The translations under genes and the position numbers were made by a program. From contig CAKUDW010000050.1 of NCBI GenBank assembly GCA_934645275.1, forward strand, positions 1 through 10,505: DNA of 10,505 nucleotides, in the 5' to 3' direction. Each line of letters begins with the position of its first letter. Position 1 is the first letter of the stretch. Source of the stretch: an uncultured Clostridia bacterium. Its GTDB lineage: Bacteria > Bacillota_A > Clostridia > Christensenellales > Aristaeellaceae. A model generated the notes under the pieces. The model did not search any database. It saw only the letters and a program-made list of their open reading frames with translations, and was not told where the DNA came from. Of the stretch, positions 1 to 5,793 are shown one piece after another.

Positions 1-963
1 GGAATAATCGCCGCTGGAGAGGCTCATCAATGAAATTTCGTCGTAGCCGGTGTTTTCCACCAGCGAGCGCGCCAGCGCCATCAGCCTTTCCATGCTCCGC
101 TCGCGCACCGGCCTGTAAATCATGCCCGCCTGGCAGAAACGACAGCCGCGCGTACAGCCGCGAAAAATTTCCAGCATGATACGGTTGTGTACGATTTCGC
201 CATAGGGCACAATCAGTTTGTCCGGATAGTCTGCGTCGTCGAGATCGCGCACCAGCGCCTTTTTCACGAGCGCCGGCGCGCCGCTGCCGGGTTTAGGCGC
301 AATTTCAGAAACCGTACCGTCGTCATTGTAGCGCACGTCATACAGCGAAGGTACATAGATGCCCTCGATTCTGGCGGCACGGCGCAAAAACTCGTCGCGC
401 GGCGCGCCGCTTGCGCGCCAGTCGCGGTACAAATCGATCAGCTCGCCTGTTTCCATTTCGCCGTCGCCCAGCGCGATCAAATCCACAAACGGCGCCAGCG
501 GTTCCGGATTGAACGCACAGGGCCCGCCGCACACAATGAAAGGGTAACTCCCGTCGCGATCCTCGCGCCGAAGCGGTATGCCCGCCAGATCCAGCGATTC
601 AAGGATATTGGTAAAGCTCATTTCATATTGCAGCGTAACGCCCAGAATATCATACTCGCGCACGGGTGTGCGGCTCTCTAGTGTGAACAGCGGAATACCC
701 GCAGCGCGCATCTCCGCGGCCATGTCCACCCATGGGGTAAACACGCGCTCGCACCAGGTGTCCTCGCGCCGGTTAATAATGTGACAGAGGATCCGCATGC
801 CCAGATGCGACATGCCGACCTCATAGGTATCCGGAAACAGGAATGCAAAACGCACGTCAACCTCGTTCGGATTCTTCATCACGGCGCCGTATTCGCCGCC
901 GATATATCTGACAGGCTTTTGAACCTTTAAAAGCAAACCCTCAATACGATCGGAAAGCTCCAC
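1..963 (-). CDS. B12-binding-type radical SAM protein (TIGR03960-like), N-terminal 321 residues, runs off the window
   Basis: The reading frame is open on the minus strand from a GTG at 963 to the window edge, so the C-terminus is missing. The start is chosen because an excellent ribosome site (GAGGAGG, 970-976) lies six bases upstream. Residues about 35-200 form a Rossmann-like, B12-binding-like domain (DTYEVGMSHLG near 45-55, CGGPCAFNPEP near 145-155, ALGDGE near 164-169). The radical SAM core follows with the 4Fe-4S ligands C270, C274 and C277 in CTRGCRFCQAG. This arrangement is typical of the TIGR03960 family, whose reaction is unknown. In many Clostridia these genes sit near a DUF2344 gene, rng and rplU; that region would lie beyond the left edge. 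Family assignment is firm, function is not. The gene is separated from sigF by a terminator and probably has its own promoter. Confidence 0.9.
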   Translation of the reverse strand, partial: MELSDRIEGLLLKVQKPVRYIGGEYGAVMKNPNEVDVRFAFLFPDTYEVGMSHLGMRILCHIINRREDTWCERVFTPWVDMAAEMRAAGIPLFTLESRTPVREYDILGVTLQYEMSFTNILESLDLAGIPLRREDRDGSYPFIVCGGPCAFNPEPLAPFVDLIALGDGEMETGELIDLYRDWRASGAPRDEFLRRAARIEGIYVPSLYDVRYNDDGTVSEIAPKPGSGAPALVKKALVRDLDDADYPDKLIVPYGEIVHNRIMLEIFRGCTRGCRFCQAGMIYRPVRERSMERLMALARSLVENTGYDEISLMSLSSGDYS

Positions 964-989
964 TGTAACCCTCCTCAGGGACATAAATA

Positions 990-1018
990 TCTAAAATGAC
1001 TTTATCACGAATTGACAA
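990..1018 (-). promoter_or_regulatory. Possible sigma-A promoter of the radical SAM gene
   Basis: Read on the minus strand, TTGTCA (1018-1013, five of six matches to the -35 consensus) is followed after 17 bases by TTTAGA (995-990, a weak -10). An alternative pair lies nearby: TTGAAT, 17 bases, TAAAGT. The stretch between the sigF terminator and the GTG start is strongly AT-rich against a GC-rich background, as expected of a promoter. Which hexamers are used is uncertain. Confidence 0.35.
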
Positions 1019-1039
1019 TTTATTCAACGGGCAAATGTT

Positions 1040-1107
1040 AAGAAATTAAAGCAGATGGATGGGACACAGTTTGCATCGCCAAAATCTGCGGCCCATCCAT
1101 CCTGCTT
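1040..1107 (-). terminator. Terminator of the spoIIA operon
   Basis: Immediately after the sigF stop, the minus strand carries a long inverted repeat. AAGCAG, a bulged G, then ATGGATGGG (1107-1092) pairs with CCCATCCAT then CTGCTT (1063-1049). The stem is about 15 bp with a loop of about 28 bases, and it is followed by the T-rich tail TTTAATTTCTT (1050-1040). The tail is interrupted and the loop is large, so it is less canonical than the terminator at 9173-9209. Its place between sigF and the next codirectional gene fits an operon end. Confidence 0.6.
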
Positions 1108-1766
1108 CACTCTCCCTGCGCCAGCTGGCGCAGGCGCCCCAGGATGCGCTTTTCCATGCGTGAAACCTGAACCTGGGAAACGCCCATGTCCCGGGCAATC
1201 TGTGTCTGCGTATGCGATTTAAAATAGCGGCGCACAATCAGCATGCGCTCCTTTGGATCAAGATCGCGCAGCAACGCCGCCAGCGTCAGCCGGCGATCCA
1301 CTTCATCCGTATCGTCCCGTCCGAGCACATCCATCAGCCGCGTTTCGCCGTCAGCACCCACCGGTTCATTCAGCGAGCGCACGCGCTGACGCGCACCGAT
1401 GGCCAGCAGTGCGTCCTCGCCGCACAGCCCCGTGGCGCGCTCGATATCACCGATGGTCGGCTCCGCACCGTGCGCTTTCACAAATGCTTCGCGGCACTTT
1501 TCAACTTTTACGGCGTTGTCGTGGATGTTGCGCGATATGTGTACCGGCCCTTCATCGCGCAGAAACCTGCGCACTTCGCCCATGATCACCGGCACGGCAT
1601 AGGTAGAAAAGCGCACGCCGTAGGCCGGATCGAAGCGATCTACGGCCTTGAGCAGTCCCATGCAGCCGCAGCCGAACAGGTCGTCGTATTCCGCGCCACG
1701 ATCTTGAAAGCGTCGCGCCACATAGTGTACCAACGGCAGATTTTCCTTGATCAGCTCATCTCGCAC
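1107..1766 (-). CDS. sigF: RNA polymerase sporulation sigma factor SigF (forespore-specific)
   Basis: A sigma-70 family protein. Region 2 includes YDDLFGCGCMGLLKAVDRFD and RFSTYAVPVIMGEVRRFLRD (core binding and -10 recognition). Region 4 ends in a helix-turn-helix reading QTQIARDMGVSQVQVSRMEKRIL. It directs early forespore transcription and is held inactive by SpoIIAB until SpoIIAA releases it. Third place in a spoIIAA-spoIIAB operon argues for SigF rather than its close paralog SigG. The GTG start given here is only the conservative minimum: in-frame sequence just upstream (LELLRRAHGGDAAVRDELI) aligns with residues conserved in Bacillus SigF, and no ATG, GTG or TTG occurs between this GTG and the in-frame stop at 1911-1913. 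A CTG at 1799 (230 residues), preceded nine bases upstream by GAAGGA (1814-1809), or a CTG at 1832 touching the spoIIAB stop (241 residues), may be the true start. Bacillus SigF is about 255 residues. Confidence 0.93.
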   Translation of the reverse strand: MRDELIKENLPLVHYVARRFQDRGAEYDDLFGCGCMGLLKAVDRFDPAYGVRFSTYAVPVIMGEVRRFLRDEGPVHISRNIHDNAVKVEKCREAFVKAHGAEPTIGDIERATGLCGEDALLAIGARQRVRSLNEPVGADGETRLMDVLGRDDTDEVDRRLTLAALLRDLDPKERMLIVRRYFKSHTQTQIARDMGVSQVQVSRMEKRILGRLRQLAQGE

Positions 1767-1828
1767 CGCCGCATCGCCGCCATGCGCACGCCTGAGCAGT
1801 TCGAGCGTTCCTTCGTAATCCGGCGCGC

Positions 1829-2284
1829 TCAGGCCCTGCGCGCGAGCGCTTCCTCGCGCACGGGAAGCTGTTTGAGCAGGCGCACCGCAGTACCACGGCC
1901 CGGCTCGCTCTTAACCTCCACGCCGTCCATGAAGCTCTCCATTACAGTAAAGCCCATACCGCTGCGCTCCTCCCCGTCCAACGTGGTAAAAAACGGTTCG
2001 CGTGCCCGCGCGACGTTTTCTATGCCACAGCCGCGATCCACAATATCTATCGTCAGCAACCCGTCGTCACGCAGCTGCGCGCGCAGGCGCACGTCGCCCA
2101 TGCAGCCTCGATAGCCGTGTACAATCGCATTCGTCACCGCTTCGGAAACAGAGGTCTTTACGTCTGCCAGAAGCTCGATCGTTGGGTTCAGGGGCAAGAG
2201 GAACGCGCTTATGACCATGCGCGCCAGCGCCTCGTTTTCGGGTCTGGACGGAAAAACCAGATTGATTTCATTCATTGTCTGCAT
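1829..2284 (-). CDS. spoIIAB: Anti-sigma F factor SpoIIAB (GHKL serine kinase)
   Basis: SpoIIAB binds SigF in the predivisional cell and mother cell, and it phosphorylates SpoIIAA on serine using ATP. The 151-residue protein shows the GHKL ATPase/kinase motifs in order: N-box SEAVTNAIVHG (E48, N52), G1 box VDRGCGIEN (D83) and the ATP lid with G2, ERSGMGFTVMESFMD (106-120). The length is close to the Bacillus protein (146). The ATG at 2284 is chosen because GGAGG (2296-2292), in a run AAAGGAGGGGG, sits seven bases upstream. A longer in-frame opening exists at 2317 but would overlap spoIIAA and ignore this site. The gene starts 13 bases after the spoIIAA stop, so the two are co-transcribed and their doses matched. 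The C-terminus (EEALARRA) is slightly longer than usual and runs to the region where sigF translation must begin. Confidence 0.96.
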   Translation of the reverse strand: MQTMNEINLVFPSRPENEALARMVISAFLLPLNPTIELLADVKTSVSEAVTNAIVHGYRGCMGDVRLRAQLRDDGLLTIDIVDRGCGIENVARAREPFFTTLDGEERSGMGFTVMESFMDGVEVKSEPGRGTAVRLLKQLPVREEALARRA

Positions 2285-2297
2285 CGCTCCCCCTCCT

Positions 2298-2603
2298 TTA
2301 CGCCATGCGGTCCACAAGCTTATAAATGCCGGACATCTGAAACAGCCGGTCTACGCGCCCGTCCGCATTCTTCACCGAAACCCTGCCGCCCCTGCGCGCC
2401 ATCTGATGGTATCTTCCGATTACCAGGCCGATGCCCGAGCTGTCCATGAACTCAAGCCGTGACAAGTCAAATACCAGATGCCGGATGCGCCGATCAGAAA
2501 TCAGTTTATCCAGCTCGCCACGAAGCCCGCTGGCCGACCTGTGATCCAGCTCGCTCTGCAAATGTACCGTGAGTACGCCGCCGTCGATTTCATAATTGAG
2601 CAT
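2298..2603 (-). CDS. spoIIAA: Anti-anti-sigma F factor SpoIIAA (STAS domain)
   Basis: A single STAS domain of 101 residues. When dephosphorylated by SpoIIE in the forespore, SpoIIAA binds SpoIIAB and frees SigF. The SELDHRSA segment (17-24) and EFMDSSGIGLVIGRY (51-65) match the family closely. S55 in MDSSGIG corresponds to the phosphorylated Ser58 of Bacillus subtilis SpoIIAA. The C-terminus stops at KLVDRMA and is shorter than in Bacillus by about 15 residues. The start is supported by GGAGG (2617-2613), nine bases before the ATG. It is the first gene of the spoIIA operon, and its promoter region faces that of the divergent PBP gene. Confidence 0.96.
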   Translation of the reverse strand: MLNYEIDGGVLTVHLQSELDHRSASGLRGELDKLISDRRIRHLVFDLSRLEFMDSSGIGLVIGRYHQMARRGGRVSVKNADGRVDRLFQMSGIYKLVDRMA

Positions 2604-2628
2604 AGTTCATTTCCTCCCGCCATTATAG

Positions 2629-2655
2629 GTTCAACCTTTGCCGCGCGCATCCTGC
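2629..2655 (-). promoter_or_regulatory. Putative sigma-H promoter of the spoIIA operon
   Basis: On the minus strand GCAGGATGC (2655-2647) carries the AGGA core of the sigma-H -35 element. GTTGAAC (2635-2629) resembles the -10 element RnnGAAT with one mismatch. Seventeen bases separate AGGA from GAAC, as expected. spoIIA is sigma-H-dependent in Bacillus, so the assignment fits what is known. A perfect TATAAT (2627-2622) overlaps downstream but has no -35 partner at 17 bases, and its start site would fall in the ribosome site. Confidence 0.45.
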
Positions 2656-2750
2656 CGCGAAGAAACGCGAATGCGCGGCTATTCTGACTTTCGTTCGACA
2701 TGTCTAAAGCGCGCCGCAAGCGGGAATGCTGACGGCGGAGGATGAGTGAA

Positions 2751-5057
2751 TTGAAGAAATATTTAAAATGGATTCTGCCCGGATTGCTGGCCGTAGCCAT
2801 CGGCGCGCTGATCTGGTTGCTGGATCTGCCGCACTGGAAGCGGCTCGACCTTGATCTGATTCAAAACTTGCCCGAAAGCACCGCCGTGTACGATTGCTAT
2901 GGCGAAAAGACAGCGGCGCTCGGTGCGACGCGCCCGCGCGAACATGCCACGCTCAGTCAGCTGCCCGACGATGTGAAAAATGCCTTCATCGCCGCCGAGG
3001 ACCAGCGCTTTTATACGCACAGCGGTGTGGACGTAAAGCGCATGCTGGGCGCGCTGATCAGCGATATCAAGGCAAGGAGCTTCGTCCAGGGTGCTTCCAC
3101 CATCACGCAGCAGCTAATTAAAATCACACACCTGAGCAGCGACAAGACCATTTCCCGTAAGGTGCAGGAAATCGTACTGGCACGGCAACTGGAGCGTAAG
3201 CTCAGCAAAGATGAAATACTGGAAGCTTACCTGAACGCCGTCTATTTCGGAAACGGCGCTTTCGGCATTCAAAGCGCGGCGCAAGCTTATTTCAGCAAGG
3301 ACGCTTCTGCACTCACGCTGGCTGAGGGCGCGCTGCTGGCGGGCGTAATCAAATCGCCGTCAAAATATGCGCCGCACCTGCACCCGGAAAACGCGCTTCA
3401 ACGACGAAACTACGTGCTTTCAGCCATGGCGGATATGGCCGCCGTCACGCAGGATGCGGCGGCACAGGCACAGGCCGAGAGCCTTAATCTGAACCTGCAA
3501 ACCAATGCCGCGTCCTATGGATGGTTTGCCGATCTGGCGCTTGACGAAGCGCAGGAAATACTCGGTCTGGACGCAGAGGAAGTCATGTCCGGCGGTTACC
3601 ACATCTATACCGGCTTTAATTCCGACATGCAGGATGCAGTGAACGCGCTATTTGAGAACGGCGCGAACTTCCCTGATCCCGCCGCCGACGGCACGCCCGT
3701 GCAAGCCGCGCTGATCGCGCTCGACCCCGGCAGCGGCGAAATCCGCGCCGTGGCGGGCGGCCGCGAATACGCCGTGCAGCGCGGGCTAAACCGCGCCACG
3801 CAGTCGCGCCGCCAGCCCGGTTCGGCTATCAAGCCCATCTCTACCTACGCCGCGGCCATCGACCGCTGCGGCTTTCTTCCCTCTTCCATGATTGAGGATG
3901 TGCAGCGCGAATTCCCCGGCAAGTATCTGCCTGGAAATGCGGGCGGCAAGTATTATGGCACCGTCACGCTGCGCGAGGCGCTGTCACGCTCACTGAATGT
4001 AGCCACGGTAGATCTTGCCGACCTAATCGGCATAAGCCGCGTGCGCAGTGCCATGGCGGGCTTCGGCGTCGCGCCAGCCGCACAGGATGTAAACCTTTCG
4101 CTGGCGTTGGGCTCGATGACCTACGGCGTAACGCCCGCGGCGCTCGGCGCGGCCTACTGTGCGCTGGCCAACGGCGGCACGCGCGTCCAGGCCCACGCCA
4201 TCCGGCGCATCACCGATGCGAACGGCAAGCAGTTGTACCAAGCGGCGGCGCCCAGTGAAACTGCCGTATCAGCCGAAAGCGCGTTTCTGTTGACAGATAT
4301 GCTCAAGACTGCCGCTGCAAGTGGCAGCGCGCGCGCGCTTTCCGCCTGCGGGTTGCCCGTGGCCGGCAAGACCGGCACCGTGGGCGAAGCCGGTGGCGGC
4401 AACCGCGATATTTGGACGGCCGCCTACACGCCCGACCTTGCCGTCACCGTGTGGATGGGCTTTGACGACCCGGATTCCAGCCACGCCATTTCAGACTATG
4501 CCGGGGGCGGCAGCTATCCCGCCGCGCTGTGCGCCGCGCTGCTCGGGAAAATCGCGCCGCTGCTGAGCAAGGACGATTTCATCGTGCCGAACTCGCTGGC
4601 AGCCGTAAAAATCGATCGTGCGGCGCTGAGCGAGCGCCACGAGGTTCTGCTGGCTGCGCGCAATACGCCGGAGGAATACGTGCAGACGGAGTATTTTCGA
4701 AAAAGCCAGTTGCCCACGCAGATTTCCGGCCTGTGGGATGCGCCCGAGGCGGTGGATGATTTGCAGCTGTTGGATGTGGACGGCGCAATCGCCCTGAGCT
4801 TTACCGCCAAAGATGCAAACGCCGACTACCTTGTGCTGCGCAAATCCGGCGCCGATAGTGAAATTGCCGCCGTACTCAGCGGAAATGCAGGTGAAGCCAT
4901 CGTCTGGGCAGACGATACGGCTGATATGGGCACGGAATACGCCTACAGCATCCTTCCGCGTCACCGTTTGCTGTACGAAAGCGGCACCGTACTGACCGGC
5001 CGCGAGAGCGACGCGGTAGAATACCGGCCAAGTCTTGCGCGGCGAGTATTCGGCTGA
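2751..5057 (+). CDS. Class A penicillin-binding protein (glycosyltransferase 51 / transpeptidase), probable TTG start
   Basis: A bifunctional membrane-anchored peptidoglycan synthase. In numbering from the ATG at 2742 (771 residues), a short basic N-terminus and one transmembrane segment (about 10-28) precede the GT51 domain. That domain has EDQRFYTHSGVD (E86), GASTITQQLIK (118-127), RKVQEIVLARQLERKLSKDE (second Glu E143) and AYLNAVYFGNGAFGIQSAA. The transpeptidase domain has SAIK (S361, K364), SLN (417-419) and KTGT (543-546), all intact. Residues about 655-760 form a beta-rich, FN3-like tail. GGAGG (2737-2741) abuts the ATG at 2742 but lies nine bases from an in-frame TTG at 2751, so TTG (MKKYLKW, 768 residues) is preferred. 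The gene diverges from spoIIA; Bacillus has forespore class A PBPs (PbpF, PbpG), so a sporulation role is possible but only inferred. No terminator was found after it. Confidence 0.93.
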   Translation: MKKYLKWILPGLLAVAIGALIWLLDLPHWKRLDLDLIQNLPESTAVYDCYGEKTAALGATRPREHATLSQLPDDVKNAFIAAEDQRFYTHSGVDVKRMLGALISDIKARSFVQGASTITQQLIKITHLSSDKTISRKVQEIVLARQLERKLSKDEILEAYLNAVYFGNGAFGIQSAAQAYFSKDASALTLAEGALLAGVIKSPSKYAPHLHPENALQRRNYVLSAMADMAAVTQDAAAQAQAESLNLNLQTNAASYGWFADLALDEAQEILGLDAEEVMSGGYHIYTGFNSDMQDAVNALFENGANFPDPAADGTPVQAALIALDPGSGEIRAVAGGREYAVQRGLNRATQSRRQPGSAIKPISTYAAAIDRCGFLPSSMIEDVQREFPGKYLPGNAGGKYYGTVTLREALSRSLNVATVDLADLIGISRVRSAMAGFGVAPAAQDVNLSLALGSMTYGVTPAALGAAYCALANGGTRVQAHAIRRITDANGKQLYQAAAPSETAVSAESAFLLTDMLKTAAASGSARALSACGLPVAGKTGTVGEAGGGNRDIWTAAYTPDLAVTVWMGFDDPDSSHAISDYAGGGSYPAALCAALLGKIAPLLSKDDFIVPNSLAAVKIDRAALSERHEVLLAARNTPEEYVQTEYFRKSQLPTQISGLWDAPEAVDDLQLLDVDGAIALSFTAKDANADYLVLRKSGADSEIAAVLSGNAGEAIVWADDTADMGTEYAYSILPRHRLLYESGTVLTGRESDAVEYRPSLARRVFG

Positions 5058-5091
5058 AAAACCTGCTGCCAGAAAGCGCCAGATAGAATTT

Positions 5092-5120
5092 GCATATTTT
5101 GCCCTGTGTTGCGAACAATA
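5092..5120 (+). promoter_or_regulatory. Putative sigma-G (or sigma-F) promoter of spoVT
   Basis: GCATA (5092-5096, inside TGCATA) fits the forespore sigma -35 element. After exactly 17 bases, AACAATA (5114-5120) matches five of seven positions of the sigma-G -10 pattern CATAMTA. Transcription would start near 5127, about 47 bases before the spoVT ATG. spoVT is sigma-G-dependent in Bacillus, which agrees. No good sigma-A element was seen here. Confidence 0.5.
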
Positions 5121-5135
5121 GGAAGGCCTGACAAA

Positions 5136-5177
5136 ATGCAGGCGTCAGGACAGAAACTTAGGAGTGATCCAATATGA
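5136..5177 (+). other. Possible 13-codon upstream ORF in the spoVT leader, overlapping the spoVT start
   Basis: An ATG at 5136 opens a 13-residue frame (MQASGQKLRSDPI) whose TGA (5175-5177) overlaps the spoVT ATG as ATGA. A good ribosome site, AGGAAGG (5120-5126), sits nine bases upstream. The leader also holds two mutually exclusive short stems sharing CCTG: GCCTG with CAGGC (5126-5143) and CCTGAC with GTCAGG (5127-5149). If transcription starts near 5127, the ribosome site would not be in the mRNA, so this is tentative. Confidence 0.2.
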
Positions 5178-5728
5178 GAGCAACTGGCATTGTACGCAGA
5201 ATAGATGAACTCGGCAGAGTTGTGATTCCCAAGGAGATCCGCCGCACTCTTCGGATACGCGAGGGAGATCCACTCGAGATCTTCACCGATCACGACGGTG
5301 AGGTCGTGCTGAAAAAGTATTCGCCAATCGGCGAAATCGCTACCATCGCCAAGGATTACACCGATTCGCTCTATCGCACACTGGGCCACATCACCCTTAT
5401 CAGCGACCGCGATGCAGTGGTTTCGGCCTCCGGCGCAAACAAGCGCGACTATGTTGAAAAGGCACTGAGTCCGGAAGTGGACCAAATCATGCAGTCACGC
5501 CAGCTGCAGATGTTGAATCTGGCCTCGGGCGCAAGAATGATTCCTGTTACTGGCGACGACCGAGCTGACGCATATTCCGCACAGATTATCGCGCCGATTC
5601 TGGCTGACGGCGAAATCATCGGCTGCCTGATGCTGCTCAGCCGCGATTCCGGCGTGCAAATGAACGAGGTCGATCGGAAAGTGGCTGAAACCACGGCCAA
5701 CATCGTCGGGCGACAAATGGAGCAGTAA
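5174..5728 (+). CDS. spoVT: Stage V sporulation transcription factor SpoVT
   Basis: SpoVT is a forespore DNA-binding regulator that adjusts sigma-G-dependent genes late in sporulation. The N-terminal swapped-hairpin AbrB domain (residues 1-52: MRATGIVRRIDELGRVVIPK then EIRRTLRIREGDPLEIF) is nearly identical to the Bacillus protein. The rest (about 55-184) is a GAF-like domain ending in the family signature ANIVGRQMEQ. The length of 184 residues compares with 178 in Bacillus. The ATG at 5174 is supported by AGGAGTGA (5160-5167), six bases upstream. The gene lies 116 bases after the PBP gene with its own forespore-type promoter, and directly before mazG, as in Bacillus where spoVT and yabN are close. 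No terminator separates it from mazG, but mazG has its own promoter. Confidence 0.97.
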   Translation: MRATGIVRRIDELGRVVIPKEIRRTLRIREGDPLEIFTDHDGEVVLKKYSPIGEIATIAKDYTDSLYRTLGHITLISDRDAVVSASGANKRDYVEKALSPEVDQIMQSRQLQMLNLASGARMIPVTGDDRADAYSAQIIAPILADGEIIGCLMLLSRDSGVQMNEVDRKVAETTANIVGRQMEQ

Positions 5729-5734
5729 TTATAC

Positions 5735-5764
5735 TTGCGCTGCGCGCCGCGCCTGTGCTAGAAT
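5735..5764 (+). promoter_or_regulatory. Probable sigma-A promoter of mazG, extended -10 type
   Basis: TTGCGC (5735-5740, three of six matches) is followed after 18 bases by TAGAAT (5759-5764, five of six). The -10 is preceded by TGC, giving the TGn extended -10 motif that can offset a weak -35. It starts seven bases after the spoVT stop codon. Transcription would begin near 5771, so the mRNA leader to the first ATG would be only about 23 bases. Confidence 0.6.
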
Positions 5765-5771
5765 AAGCCGT

Positions 5772-5791
5772 ATCAAATCAAATCATATCAA
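5772..5791 (+). repeat. Tandem 5-base repeat, four units of ATCAA, in the mazG leader
   Basis: ATCAA, ATCAA, ATCAT, ATCAA run head to tail and end two bases before the first mazG ATG. One unit differs by a single base. The tract fills the space between the predicted transcription start and the start codon, and it contains no Shine-Dalgarno sequence. Confidence 0.6.
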
Positions 5792-5793
5792 AT

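Noticed and set aside
187..681. A 164-codon open frame on the plus strand at the left end
   Set aside because: It is antisense to the radical SAM gene, whose frame is intact with a strong ribosome site and an Fe-S motif.
1212..2114. A 300-codon open frame on the plus strand opposite sigF and spoIIAB
   Set aside because: It lies antisense to two well-identified genes, is rich in His, Arg and Gln as expected of a GC-rich shadow frame, and shows no domain.
2622..2627. Perfect TATAAT on the minus strand before spoIIAA as a sigma-A promoter
   Set aside because: The hexamer 17 bases upstream (ATGCGC) is not a -35, and the implied transcript start would lie inside the ribosome site; the overlapping sigma-H-like elements fit better.
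2660..2740. Forespore sigma (F or G) promoter for the PBP gene
   Set aside because: GCTAT and CATGTCTA with a 16-base gap resemble such elements only weakly; the match is no better than chance.
2501..2800. A minus-strand frame of 99 codons across the spoIIAA-PBP gap
   Set aside because: It overlaps the start of spoIIAA by about 100 bases in another frame and the start of the PBP gene on the opposite strand, and it has no recognised motif.
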